Assembly (NCBI RefSeq): GCF_950023065.1
Contig: NC_088679.1
Span: 78,926,001-78,990,000 of the forward strand
Source: Planococcus citri
Taxonomy: Eukaryota > Arthropoda > Insecta > Hemiptera > Pseudococcidae
DNA length: 64,000 nucleotides
Reading direction: 5' to 3'
Shown: in pieces, positions 32,548 through 43,675 of the stretch
How the letters are laid out: each line of letters starts with the position of its first letter
Numbering within the stretch: the stretch's first letter is position 1
Made by a program: the position numbers and the translations under genes
Notes under the pieces: generated by a model
The model's database searches: none
What the model was told of the DNA's origin: nothing
What the model saw: the letters and a program-made list of their open reading frames with translations, nothing else

Positions 32548-34331
32548 ATGATGTTGAAAACGTGGTCCAGTTACCGGCGATCTTTGACCAGCGGTTCTAA
32601 ATTGTACAAATTTTTATACAAGGCTGTATCTGGAAACGATTTGAATAAAGTTCATCTTCACATTTCCGCCAGACACCATGGTCAACCAAAGTTATCTCCA
32701 CAAGAAGTACTTTACTTATAATTCATTTCATATTAAGATACTACGATACTCAAACGATGCTAAAGAACGAGTATTTTCAGGTTACTCAGATCCTTCGTCA
32801 CCACGAATTCACTTTGGAATTCCCTCAGTCAACAAATTCAGTCAAATCGTTCGATTCGAATCAACTTCCGTCCAATTCTCCTATAGAGGATACTCGATCA
32901 GAAGCACGATGCTTATTGACTAGAGGTAGTTAGTATTCTAGACGAATTTCTCTTCCAATATTGTCCATCATAATATTAACGTGTGACGATTTTCTTCTTG
33001 AAGGAATGTTGATCGGAGTATTCGATGGACACGGAGGTGCTGCCTGTGCTCAAGTAGTATCTAAAAGATTACCCGATTACATTTGCGTTAGTCTCTTACC
33101 AAAAGATCTTTTACAACAGTATTTATCATTTTTAGAAGGTAACTCGAATTCCCCTCGACGAACTTATCGATAAATGCGTAAATAACTTCAACTCAACTTT
33201 TCATATTTCGCAGGTAAAACCGAACAGATCGATTTACTGGAAAAATTCAACGAAAAAAGCGAACTAATTGCTGATTTAAAATCACTCTACCATCGTAGTT
33301 TTGTAAACTACGTTCGTCATTTATTATCCGATCGTAAGGATAATTTTTTCATGGAAGAAGCGTTAGAAAGAGCTATTTTACAACTAGACCAGGATATCTG
33401 TTCCGAAGCTTTAGAATCTAACGCTAAGGATATCGACGTTAAAACATTATACGTAGCTATGTCCGGAGCTGTTGGTTGTGTCGCTCATATCGACGGTACT
33501 CATTTACATGTGGCTAATGTCGGAGATTGTCAAGCTGTCCTGGGAGTGTTGACCGAAGAGAACACTTGGTTGGCTAAAAAATTAACCATCGAACACAACG
33601 CTGATAATATTCCCGAAGTGAATAGGATAAAAAATGAACATCCCGATTGTGAAAAGAACACAATCATTACGCAAGATAGACTTTTGGGTCAGTTAGCACC
33701 TTTACGCGCTTTCGGTGACGTTAGGTAAATCATTTTTGAAACAAAATCACTCGGCTGAAATATTTTATATTGTTGTTATATCCGTTTTATGTATTTTTCT
33801 AGGTATAAATGGAGCGTGGACGTTCTGAAAAAATTTGTTGTTCCTATTTTCGGTGAAGAAGTGATCGCTCCTTACTACTATACTCCTCCATATCTTACAG
33901 CGAGACCCGAAATAACTCATCATTCGTTAACATCTCGCGATAAATTTCTAATAATCGCTTCGGATGGTTTATGGGATATGATAACGCCTTTACAAGCAGT
34001 CAAATTAGTAGGCGAACATATGCGTGGTAAAGTCACCCTTAATGCGTTCAGATTACCTAATAAGGATATGAAAATTGGCGACGTAGCGACCCTACTGAAA
34101 CATCGTAAGGAATGCTTCAACGTTAAACCAATCGATAGAAATGCTGCCACTCATTTATTTCGAAATGTTTTGGGAGGTACTGAGTATGGAATTGAGCACG
34201 CACGTCTTTCCAAACTATTAACCCTGCCTCAAGATGTAGTCAGATTTGTCCGAGATGATATCACTGTCACCGTTGTGTATTTTGATTCCGAATATTTGCG
34301 CCGGAATTATCGCCACGAAGATGAAAATTGA
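32548..34331 (+). CDS. PDP1: Pyruvate dehydrogenase phosphatase catalytic subunit (PDP1)
   Basis: Mitochondrial PP2C-type Mg/Mn-dependent phosphatase that dephosphorylates the E1-alpha subunit and so activates pyruvate dehydrogenase. Five exons: 32548-32706, 32781-32925, 33004-33138, 33214-33724, 33803-34331, total 1479 nt (492 aa). The N-terminus (MMLKTWSSYRRSLTSGSKLY) is basic and amphipathic, fitting a matrix-targeting presequence. Diagnostic segments: SFDSNQLPSNSPIEDTRSEA, GMLIGVFDGHGG with the metal-binding Asp and Gly, LHVANVGDCQAVLGV, QDRLLGQLAPLRAFGDV, YYTPPYLTARPEITHHSL, ASDGLWDMI, and RDDITVTVV with the C-terminal metal-ligand Asp. Intron 1 is 74 nt and introns 2-4 are also short (75-78 nt). 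Confidence 0.95.
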
Positions 34332-34713
34332 TCGATCGATTTTTGAAGTATTTTCTTTTCTTTTTTCTGTAGCTGTTCCTGTACCTAACACATTACCTAC
34401 TTGACATATTATTTTTTTGACAATTATTTGTATTAAGGTTTTACGAAGATTCAATCTGCGTTATTTCTATCCTACTGTTCGTTTAGTTAGAATAGAAGAT
34501 CTAATAACTTGATACGATTTAGTCATTTTTCGGAGTTTTTATTCGAGCTTTCAACGAAAGATGTGCCGTATAAGATAACTACAGTCTAAATAAGATTTGA
34601 AAATTAAAATAACAGGTCGAACTAGTCAATTGGATATGGTACCGAATGTTGTGATTATCCAATGTACATACTTGAGTACGTAATTAATTTGAGTTTGTGA
34701 TATTTCGATGGCT

Positions 34714-34719
34714 AATAAA
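34714..34719 (+). terminator. Poly(A) signal of PDP1
   Basis: AATAAA about 380 bp after the PDP1 stop, in 'gctaataaagtat', followed by GT/T-rich DNA. It is the only canonical plus-strand hexamer between PDP1 and the convergent catalase A gene that I noticed. Confidence 0.55.
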
Positions 34720-34896
34720 GTATATTTTTACTATATCTGTTTCAACAATGTGTTCGGTTTATTTTGATGTAGAGAACTGGATTTAATTTACATTAGATTT
34801 GATTTCAGAAAAAAAATCAAAAGCTTTTAGATCAAAAAATTGGTAAATGGTAAAAAAAAGTAACACAATGAGTGGAATCATCATCTAGACTGGCAC

Positions 34897-34902
34897 TTTA
34901 TT
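34897..34902 (-). terminator. Poly(A) signal of catalase A
   Basis: AATAAA on the minus strand (tttatt on plus) about 45 bp past the TGA of catalase A, in the context 'ccaataaagtgcc'. Confidence 0.6.
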
Positions 34903-34943
34903 GGTTGAAAAACGAAGAAATTTCATCATCAAAGTAAGAAACA

Positions 34944-37900
34944 TCACAGATTCGTTTGCGATGTCATTGTTATCGAACCCATGTTCATGTTTTCATTGTA
35001 CACCGAATTCATTTGATTTTGGCTCTGTTTTACTTTCTGCAAACCTTCCCTCAACTTGCTACCGAATTCATCATCAACCATGGAGAAATTCGTTACTGCT
35101 CTTTCCTGAAAAATGAAGCAATATGTATGCACATCAGATGCATCTATTACTACCTATACGATAATTTTAGCTAGAATTGATTTCATTTGTTCTAACTTGA
35201 ATAAAATCATCAGCTTCTTTTAAATGATCAACGATATTCTGCACCAATCTCTCACGTTCGTCAACACTGAGCACGTTTTTCCAAAACAGTCGAGGTTGTT
35301 CGAAGTTATTTTCGTCAGCAGTCTCGTACCTGTAAAAGAAATCACAAAAAATGAAAATAAAATCAAAATTATTAATTAAAGTAAGAGCTTCGAAGAAACT
35401 AGGATCAATCTAATGAAAGTTTCCAACATTTCACCCCTCTGTAGGCTGATTATACCTACCGGTCAACGATTCCTCTAACTGGAAATGGTAAAATGTTGGC
35501 ATTTCGATTCGGCTGTGGTCCTCCGAAGCTATTAGGGTAATAATTAGGTGCACTTTGTTGATTATAATAAGTTTGGGCACCGTCTCTTTGATAATTTGTG
35601 ATATTAACTCTAAAAGGGCAATTGACTGGTAACTGCAAGTGATTAGGTCCCAATCTATGACGTTGGGTATCTGCGTAAGCGAATATACGACCCTAAATAA
35701 ATAAAATATTTCTTTATTAGTACGTGAATTTGTTTTACGAACATGGAATGAAATAAATTCATGAAGTAGAGACTTACTTGTAGCATTTTATCAGGACTAG
35801 ATTCAATACCAGGGATCATATGATTAGGAGCAAATGCCAACTGTTCGACGTCAGCAAAATAATTGGTTGGGTTTTTGTTCAACACCAATTGTCCAACTTC
35901 AATTAAAGGAAAATCTTCATGCAGCCATACCTGTTAGAGATGAAATCGAAAATACTGATAGTAAGTATAGGTAACGTTGATTGATCCAACATCAATAAAA
36001 ATAATTGTATATAGGTACCTTGGTCACATCAAAAGGATTATATTTGTATGTTTTAGCTTGCTCCATCGTCATAATTTGAATGTACATAGTCCATTTAGGA
36101 TAATCTCCTTTATCGATAGCGTTGTATAAATCTCGAATGCTGTAATCGGGATCCGAAGATGCTAATTCAGCAGCCTTATCTACGGGTAAATTTTTTATTT
36201 TTTGAGCAGTCTGAAAAATATCTCAAATGAAATACTAGAAATCAATCTACATTAAGCTAGAATAGTTATAGGTAGGTAAGTAGTGAAATTGTTCGAAAAA
36301 CATAATACCTTGAAGTGGAATTTACACCAGAATGGTTTGTTATCTTTGTTGACCATTTTGAAAGTATGACTTCCAAAACCGTCCATGTGTCTGTAACCAT
36401 CTGGTATTCCACGATCCGAAAACAAGATCATAACTTGATGGGTTGTTTCTGGACGTAAACTAATGAAATCCCAATACATATTGTGGTCCTGGAAAAATTA
36501 CAGAGTGGTACCAGATCCATTGATTAGATTCAATATCAACTTGCTTTATGACCTACTTTGTTTCTGACCTATTTTGTTTCTATCAGTTGGTGGGTACCTT
36601 TAAGTGAGTTGCTGGGTTTCTTTTTTGAGTATGGACGAAGCTCGGAAACAGAATAGGATCTCTGATGAAAAATATCGGTGTGTTGTTTCCTACCAAATCC
36701 CATATCCCATCATCTGTGTAGAATTTGATGGCAAATCCGCGTGGATCTCTGAAAATTAACAGAAACAGGTACTCTTTTTTTGGTCTCCATATCATGCAAA
36801 TTCTTCATAAATTTCAACCCACTTCGGGGCCATTCCATGTCAACTAAACCAACATTTTTGAGTCATGTCTTTCGATTTCGCTCAATTTTTTTTTACAATA
36901 TATACCCACCCAGTAAGTAAGAACCGCGCAATTAGTTTGGTCCCAGCCTCCTCAGGGGGTGGGTGGGGGGAGGGCTTCCATTATTTTCACATTGTCTCGA
37001 GGTACTCAACTTCAGCAGCCTATTCCTCCAAAACTATGATACATTGATCAAAACTGATTTCACAGTTCGAAAAGGCATTGCATTTTGCATTTACAACTTT
37101 TTAAAAATTCTGAAATTTTTAAAAGTTGAAAGTTGAACTTTCAAATTAAAAGTTCAAATTTCAAAATGACGCTGTAAGTGGGAGCTACCATTTAAAATTT
37201 TGAAAAAATTTCCATAGATGTACCTTTTGATTCTTTTTCGAAATATTCAAGTTTCGAGATGGGATCTCTCAATGGAAGGGGAGCACCCCCACCCCCAATT
37301 TTGGGCGAAACTTTCGAAAGAAAATATGGGGCATGTGATGTATCGAATTCTATGTTTTTGGTGATGCTGAACACGAATATGGCGTCAGATTTTTGATAGG
37401 ACCCCATCCACGGCCCCCAAAACCTCCCCAAAGGGGTTAAAAGTTCAAAAAAGTGTTTTGTTCGTGTGACGCATGGATTAGTGTGTTTTTGGTGATGCTG
37501 AACACGAATATGACGTCAGATTTTTGATTGGACCCCTCCAGGCCCCCAGCACCTCCCCAAAGGGGATGACCCCCCCCCCTAAGAAAATGGTTACATTCGT
37601 GTGACTCATGAAATAGTATGTTTTCGATATCGCTGAACACGAATTGCCTTAGTTTTTCGAATCGACTTCACCCATCGCCTCCCAGAACTTCCCCCGATAG
37701 GTGAAAGTCCAAAAACATTGTTGGGGGCCTTGGATGGGGTCTAATCAAAAATCTCACGTCATATTCGTGCTCAGCATTACCAAAAACACACTAATCCATG
37801 CGTCACACGAACAAAACACTTTTTTGAACTTTTACCCCCTTTGGGGAGGTTCTGGGGGCCGTGGATGGGGTCCTATCAAAAATCTGACGCCATATTCGTA

Positions 37901-39998
37901 TTTAGCATCACCAAAAACATAGAATTCGATACATCACATGCCCTAGATTTTCTTTCGAAAGTTTCGCCCAAAATTGGGGGTGGGGTGCTCCCCTTCCATT
38001 GAGAGATCCCATCTCGAAACTTGAATATTTCGAAAAAGCATCAAAAGGTACATCTATGGAAATTTTCAAAATTTTAAATGGTAGCTCCCACATACAGCGT
38101 CATTTTGAAATTTTAACTTTCAATTTGAAAGTTTAACTTTCAACTTTTAAAAATTTCAAAATTCTTAAAAAAAAGTTGTAAATGCAATGCTCTTTCGAAC
38201 TGTGAAATCAGTTTTGATCAAAGTATCATAGTTTTGGAGGAATGGGCTGCTGAAGTTGAGTACCCGAGACAATGTGAAAATAATGGAAGCCCCTCCCCCA
38301 CCCACCTCCTAAGGGGGCTGGGACCAAGCTAATTGCGCGGTTCTTACTTACTGGGTGGATATATATTGTAAAAAAAATTTGAGCGAAATCGAATGACATG
38401 ACTTTCAAAATCGCCTTTTTTTGGTTGAGTTGACATGGAATGACCCTTCGCAAAGCAAACTTACCAAAAAAAAAACAATTTTTCAAAAAAGCTCAAATCT
38501 ATTAATTAAATTCCAAAAATTGTAAGAACTCGAATTATGAGCCAAAAATTCTTCAAAAATTCCCAAAAAACGTTTTCGTCAAAAAATTTGAATTTTTTAT
38601 ATAAAATTTCGACGCATATACGTTTTCAAAAATTACAAAAAGTATATCCCTATTTTGTGCCTCAAAATCTCCAAAAATGCTCAAAAACAATTTTGTCGAA
38701 ATTAAAATTTTCTACGAAATTTTCACTTTTTTTGAGTGATACCTACTCGTACTTTTTTCAAAAAGCCATCTCATGATTAATGCAGGTACATCTTTATCTG
38801 CAAAAGGCCAACTGAATTTTCTGAGCCACAAATTCGATTTCTGGAGCATTTTCTGCCAGTTGTAGACTTAGTTTAACTCAAAATATCGAGATCTGATTTC
38901 ATCTAATCAGTTCCCATCATTATTTTCCTTACCGAACTGTGTCTGCAGAACCACTTTCACCGCCAACAGTGGAAAATCGAACTGCAACGGCGGTTTTTTT
39001 GCCAATTTTGGAAAAAACAGTCGCTTTTGTGTATTGTGTGATATCATGAGTACACTCAAAGTATCCAAACGCTCCTGTAACAAATAAATCCAATCATTAA
39101 TAGAACTAATTTCAAAATTTTTTATATTGAATAGGTGATTCATGAATTCTTTCTACCTATTGAAATTGGTATTGGTGCCTAAGTGGCTTAATTGGTCTAA
39201 CTCGATCAGATCTTATTACTTACCGGCGCCTTTGGCATGTACAACTCGTTCAGGAATACGCTCGCGATCGAAATGAGCAATTGTATCAATAAAGATTGAA
39301 TCTTGAAGTAGCATAGGTCCTTGAGGGCCAACCGTTAAAGATGCAGTCAAACTATCTACAGGAACTCCATAGCTGGTTACTAACGTGTGTTCTATTTTCT
39401 AGATTCGTGTAGCAAAAATGAAAATTAGTTAGGTACCCTGGTACCTTATTGTGATTTTACACCTGAAACGCTAATATTGGTTAAAATCACGAAAAAAATT
39501 GAAGAACGTACTTCGGAATCACTTCCGTTGTCGTCTTTATCACATTTTGAGCCATTGGTGGAGAAAATCTGTAGAATAGAAAACAAATTAAAATTCCAAA
39601 TAAGAAACGGAATCTACTTTGATGTGATTAAACTGAATTCAGGGGTTGTTTGGATTGGATCTGATCTGATATGATAAGATCAAAAAGCTCTGATCAGATT
39701 TAAGCAGACGTAATCCGATCAAACCTACCTATATCTTAAACAAAAAATACTGAAATAGGTACCTATACGAAAATAATGCAGCAACTTGACATACTTGAAG
39801 AAAAAAATAATGCAATCTAATTTTCGTACTTGACGTTTAGAAAACCCATTCATGCAAACATGTAGGCAAGTAGTAAATACTCACATCAGCAGCTGGTCCC
39901 CCACAACTTTCACGTCCCAATACAAATTCGATCAAAAGAACAACAAAAATTCCATGAAAGAATAACTTTCGAACCCTTCCGCAAACGAATACAACCAT
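34944..39998 (-). CDS. Catalase A, predicted secreted paralog
   Basis: Haem catalase (2 H2O2 to O2 and water). Exons: 39998-39885, 39568-39512, 39398-39224, 39074-38933, 36748-36598, 36488-36309, 36210-36019, 35930-35778, 35692-35460, 35329-35197, 35105-34944, total 1692 nt (563 aa). The catalytic set is intact: RVVHAKGAG (His111), DLVGNNTP (Asn184) and the proximal haem-ligand motif RIFAYADTQ (Tyr394). Two 5' exons are absent from catalase B. Exon 1 encodes MVVFVCGRVRK, then a hydrophobic LFFHGIFVVLLIEFVLG, then RESCGGPAAD. Exon 2 encodes an acidic linker with two N-glycosylation sequons (both NGS). This reads as a signal peptide plus a mature extension. The C-terminus is QTNL, not KANL. The first two exons rest on splice-site reading and phase alone. 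Confidence 0.88.
36827..38446. mobile_element. 1.62-kb foldback element in catalase A intron 4
   Basis: The ends are GGGCCATTCCATGTCAACT and AGTTGACATGGAATGACCC, flanked by the 4-bp direct repeat TTCG (36823-36826 and 38447-38450). The arms are long and very similar: ccccacccacc blocks, ccgcgcaattag against ctaattgcgcgg, and 'aacttcagcag' against 'ctgctgaagtt'. The centre (37.2-38.0 kb) holds direct and inverted copies of a 'catattcgtgttcagcat...accccatccacgg' module. It accounts for most of the 2.2-kb intron. No transposase is encoded. The pre-mRNA could form a very long hairpin. Confidence 0.8.
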
Positions 39999-40926
39999 TG
40001 AAAATAGTTGATCAAAATACCTATTATATGTAAGTAGGTATGTAGGTTAAAAAACAAAAATCGTACTGAAAAACAACTCAAATTCTGACTGTATTTGAAT
40101 GAAAAGCTACCTGGCAACGGGAAGGTAGCGAGGGAAAGTTTTAAAAAAAGTACAGCTGAGAAAACACTTGAAAGTGATGTGGGAAAACTGAAATTTAACG
40201 GAGATAATTTATGAGAAAAAATTGCTACGCATGTATAGTGCTAGCTAAATGTAGGTATCAACGCAGCTGCAGTTGATTCACCATTGGTTGGAGGCATTTG
40301 CTCGTTAGTACAACAGCGTCTAAAATTTCAACACATGGTTGAGAACAAAAGGACTCGTAAACAACAATGGGATTGCGTAAAAAATATTGACACTGATGCA
40401 CAGTTTCAACTCATCAGTTCTCCTTCGTGATATTTTGAAGGTCGGAGCCGCTTATAAGGAAATATTTTGAAACTTTGGTTGATTTTTTCCTGTTGCAGGA
40501 ATGGTTACTTTCATTACTTAGATATGAACTCAATCAATCCAAGCACTGTATTTTGTATAGCATAAATATAACATACCTATACTTTGTAATCAAATACCTA
40601 GGCATGTTTGCACTTATAAATTCTTTTTTGTGTATCGTACATAAGTCATGATATAGGTACCTCAATGAATGGTGGATACAGCAATACAGCAATTAAAATG
40701 CAACCATCATTTCCCATTTTCACAAAAAGGCAATTGTCATACTTATACCGCATGAGTTTATTAGAAATTTAAATTGCATACCTAATAATTTATGACTTTT
40801 GACAGTTTTGACTAATAAAATACCAACATATAAATCGTAAATACAAAAATATTGGTAACAAATGAAGACATTTCCCATCCACAATGCAACATATCATTCT
40901 CCGCCTTTTCCAGTTCAATTCAAATT
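39999..40926. other. Upstream of catalase A / downstream of HIBCH
   Basis: About 930 bp of AT-rich DNA containing the presumed catalase A promoter and the HIBCH 3' end. A minus-strand AATAAA (tttatt on plus, 40757-40762) lies about 165 bp past the HIBCH stop and is a candidate poly(A) signal. No gene is seen. Confidence 0.4.
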
Positions 40927-42090
40927 TCAAATATCGAGTTCTTCTTCAGAAGGCAAAGGAGCGAAACATTTTTCAACATCGGAATCACTAACATCTTGTA
41001 CAGACGCCGGAGACCACTTCGGATTCTCATCTTTATCAACTAGCAATGCTCGAACACCTAAGGACGTCAAAATACGTGTATAATCAACTCATGTTTATTC
41101 AAATATGGAAATTCACGAGACATACCTTCATAAAAATCAGGTGATATGGTTTTTTTCAACGTAGCTCGAGTCGACCTAAACTCGGTAATAAAACAAGAAC
41201 GAATATTTTGAGAAGCACCCAGATCAATTCCTCTTTTAGTGATTTTTAAAGATGTGGGAGATACTTTGGAGAGCAATTCTAAGATATTTTTAGACCACTG
41301 AGATCCTTCGTTCTGTAACAGAACTTGAATTTGTTCGATTGACTCTCCGCCGAAGCACGAATTAATCAGATCTAAATAAGGACTCAGAGTGAAATCTTTG
41401 CCGCTGATATCTACGGTAGTTTTATTCAAAATATCTTCAATCGAATCGGCATCGCTATTCACCAATTTATTGAACAAATCCGTGACGTTTTCACTAGGAA
41501 TGAAATGAGTAGCAAGTCCAGCCTTGACTACATCTATTCCTTTCAGCCTGTATCCAGTTGAACCTAAAAATAAACCTAATTTTCCCCGCAACCTGGGTAA
41601 AAAATAACAGCCACCGAATAAACCAATGGCAGTTTCTGGCATAGCGAATAAAGTCTTTTCCGTTGCTATACGATAGGATCCATATATAGGATCCATATAC
41701 AGAAATCCCAACTCCACCACCCATAGTTATTCCATCGCATAACGATATATATGGTTTTTTGTACATTCCAATCAAGTAATACAGGGTGTATTGTTTACGA
41801 AAAAACTCGATTGCTTCCGATGTGTTTCTGGTGGCTGAGACTACATCGCCGCCAGCACAGAACGCTTTCTCGCCGGCTCCTTTGACAATAACGAAAGAAC
41901 GCTCGTTTTCCCATTCTTTTAATTTCGAATATATTGCCGAGACCATGGGTTCGTTCAAAGAGTTCAGAACTTTTGGCCGGTTCAAGGTGATGATACCGAC
42001 GTTATTCTTTACTTCGAATAATACCTCGTCTGAGGTCGCCGATGAAAACATTCTGAATGTTGATAATACACGACGTGTTGAGAGAAACAT
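40927..42090 (-). pseudogene. HIBCH-like gene, frameshifted and missing catalytic Asp
   Basis: 3-hydroxyisobutyryl-CoA hydrolase acts in mitochondrial valine catabolism. Two exons (42090-41126 and 41057-40927, 68-nt intron) cover the whole family: a basic presequence, NVGIITLNRPKVLNSLN, EKAFCAGGDV, CDGITMGGGVGISV, TEKTLFAMPETAIGLF, SPTSLKITKRGI and a GVRALLVDKDENPKWSPA C-terminus. Two lesions are visible. A perfect 13-bp tandem duplication (41673-41685 and 41686-41698) shifts the frame right after GGGVGISVYGS. In addition the conserved PDVGGG after IGLF reads GGC (near 41610-41620), a net loss of four residues including the Asp that, with the Glu of PETAIG, forms the active site. The rest of the frame is open, so the inactivation looks recent. 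The duplication alone could be an assembly error, but the Asp deletion is separate. Confidence 0.82.
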
Positions 42091-43675
42091 GATGGCAGCA
42101 GAAAGCTGTAAAAATGAAAATGAAAATACTTTTTAAAACATATTACAGTAGACTCCCGATTATGCGATGTCAATTGGGGCGGAGAGGCATCGGATAAATG
42201 AAAAAGTCGGATAATTGATTTTTGATTTTTTACTGAAATTTAACCCATTCACTACCGCATGTGAAAAATATGTTTTTCAGATCCGCAAAGTGGTCTAGGC
42301 AGTTAGTTTATGACCAAGGAATGCAAATTTACTCCAAACAACTTTCAACTTTCAATCTACCCCCCCCCCATCATCCGAACGACTGGGACATGTGTCCCAT
42401 TGGTAGTGATCAATCCCAAATGTTGGGAGTTGGGACATAGGTGACAGGTGTCCCAATGACTGATCACTTTACTTATTTTGAGCCTCATAATGAAAATAAT
42501 GTACAATTGAATCACAACTGACATTCCATGTTTAAAACTGAGCTAGACTATCTAAAAAAGTGAATAAATGACTTGTACATACCTACAGTTCATGTAAAAT
42601 GAAATGTATCTTATAAAAAATTGGGTATTCACGGACAGGTAATCATAAAGATTATATGTAAATGATAAGGTAAAAGGTGCAAAACAGTTTTTACATAATG
42701 CTACATTACACATTTTACGTATCATTTTTGTTCCTTCCCCGTTCCCCAGACTCGGATGTATCAGAATGAATGTTGCAATTTATTTATGAATATTGAACAA
42801 ACGTATTACGGCATTACTCAATGAGAAAAGAAATTTTCATCATAGTTATCATAGTTATAGTCAGAATCAAAATCTATGTTAGATACTATCATATCACTCT
42901 GGATTCTCCAACATTCTTTGAGAGTTGTCATCTGCAAAATCATCTTCATATTTTAGTTTTTTTCTCTCTTTACGATTTTGTTTACCCATAGTTTGTTTTA
43001 TTTTATTCAGTCAATGTCATGACATTATTTCATAATATTTTCAACACTATTTCGATGAAAATCACGAAAAAAAAACCATCTGCAAAAATAGAAATGATAA
43101 GAAATGATAAGAAATAGAAGAGTCAAGTATTAGAACTTAGAAGGGAAGGCCTGGTTATTTCTACTCTTATTTACTTCAAAAAGTTGTGGCGCGCTCTATG
43201 CATTTTTAAGGAACTACGGGTTATTTTTTTGGACTACTTTTATAATATTTACCACTACTACCGCTATTCGAGTACACTTTCTTCATTCTTGGTAAACCGT
43301 AGAATTTTTTGTTATCTTCGAAGATTTCAATTCAAAATTCAAATTTCAAAAATGGAAAAATGTAAAACATTTCGTAAATAATACTAAAATTCTCGAATTA
43401 AAGTTATTTATTTTGAAAAATTCAACGTAAATTCGACCTAAATTTATTCACCCTTCGCCGTTGAATTCCTTTTTATAGTATCGAAGTAATATCAACTTTC
43501 AAGGAGGAAGTCGTAGGGTCGTGTGAAAAATGAAGATCTCTTCTCTTCATCATCTCAACTCATTCATTTGAAATAAACCATTCAGTAAGTTATTCAGCCA
43601 ATTCCTATTTAGTAACTAATTCGACCGACTTACTAAAAATCACCATTTTCTCAATTTACAAAACAGATCCATACA
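42091..43675. other. Intergenic region with transposon-like relics
   Basis: No supported gene. At about 42146-42230 there is 'tacagtagactcccgatta' followed by a run resembling pogo/Tigger-type terminal repeats (cggataaatg, cggataattga), without a matching other end. At 42241 'ttaacccattcactacc' resembles piggyBac-type ends, again unpaired. A poly-C run lies at 42361-42369. The last 200 bp should hold the 5' region of the zinc-finger gene. Confidence 0.3.

Noticed and set aside
37192..38486. Several 60-90 codon frames inside catalase A intron 4, some Gly/Pro-rich.
   Set aside because: They are mirrored pieces of the foldback element and include mononucleotide runs. There is no protein homology.
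39640..39730. Repeated 'gatctgatctgat' and inverted 'gatcggatta' near catalase A exon 2.
   Set aside because: Suggests a small hAT-like insertion, but the ends and a direct repeat could not be defined.
42146..42260. Pogo/Tigger-like or piggyBac-like terminal repeat sequence.
   Set aside because: Only one end of each is visible, with no matching inverted partner or TSD, so it is not called as an element.
42894..42989. Minus-strand frame of 31 codons starting MGKQNRKERKKLKYEDDF.
   Set aside because: Looks gene-like but is very short, has no recognisable continuation by splicing and lies among transposon-like relics. Possibly a transposase N-terminus remnant, but not supportable.
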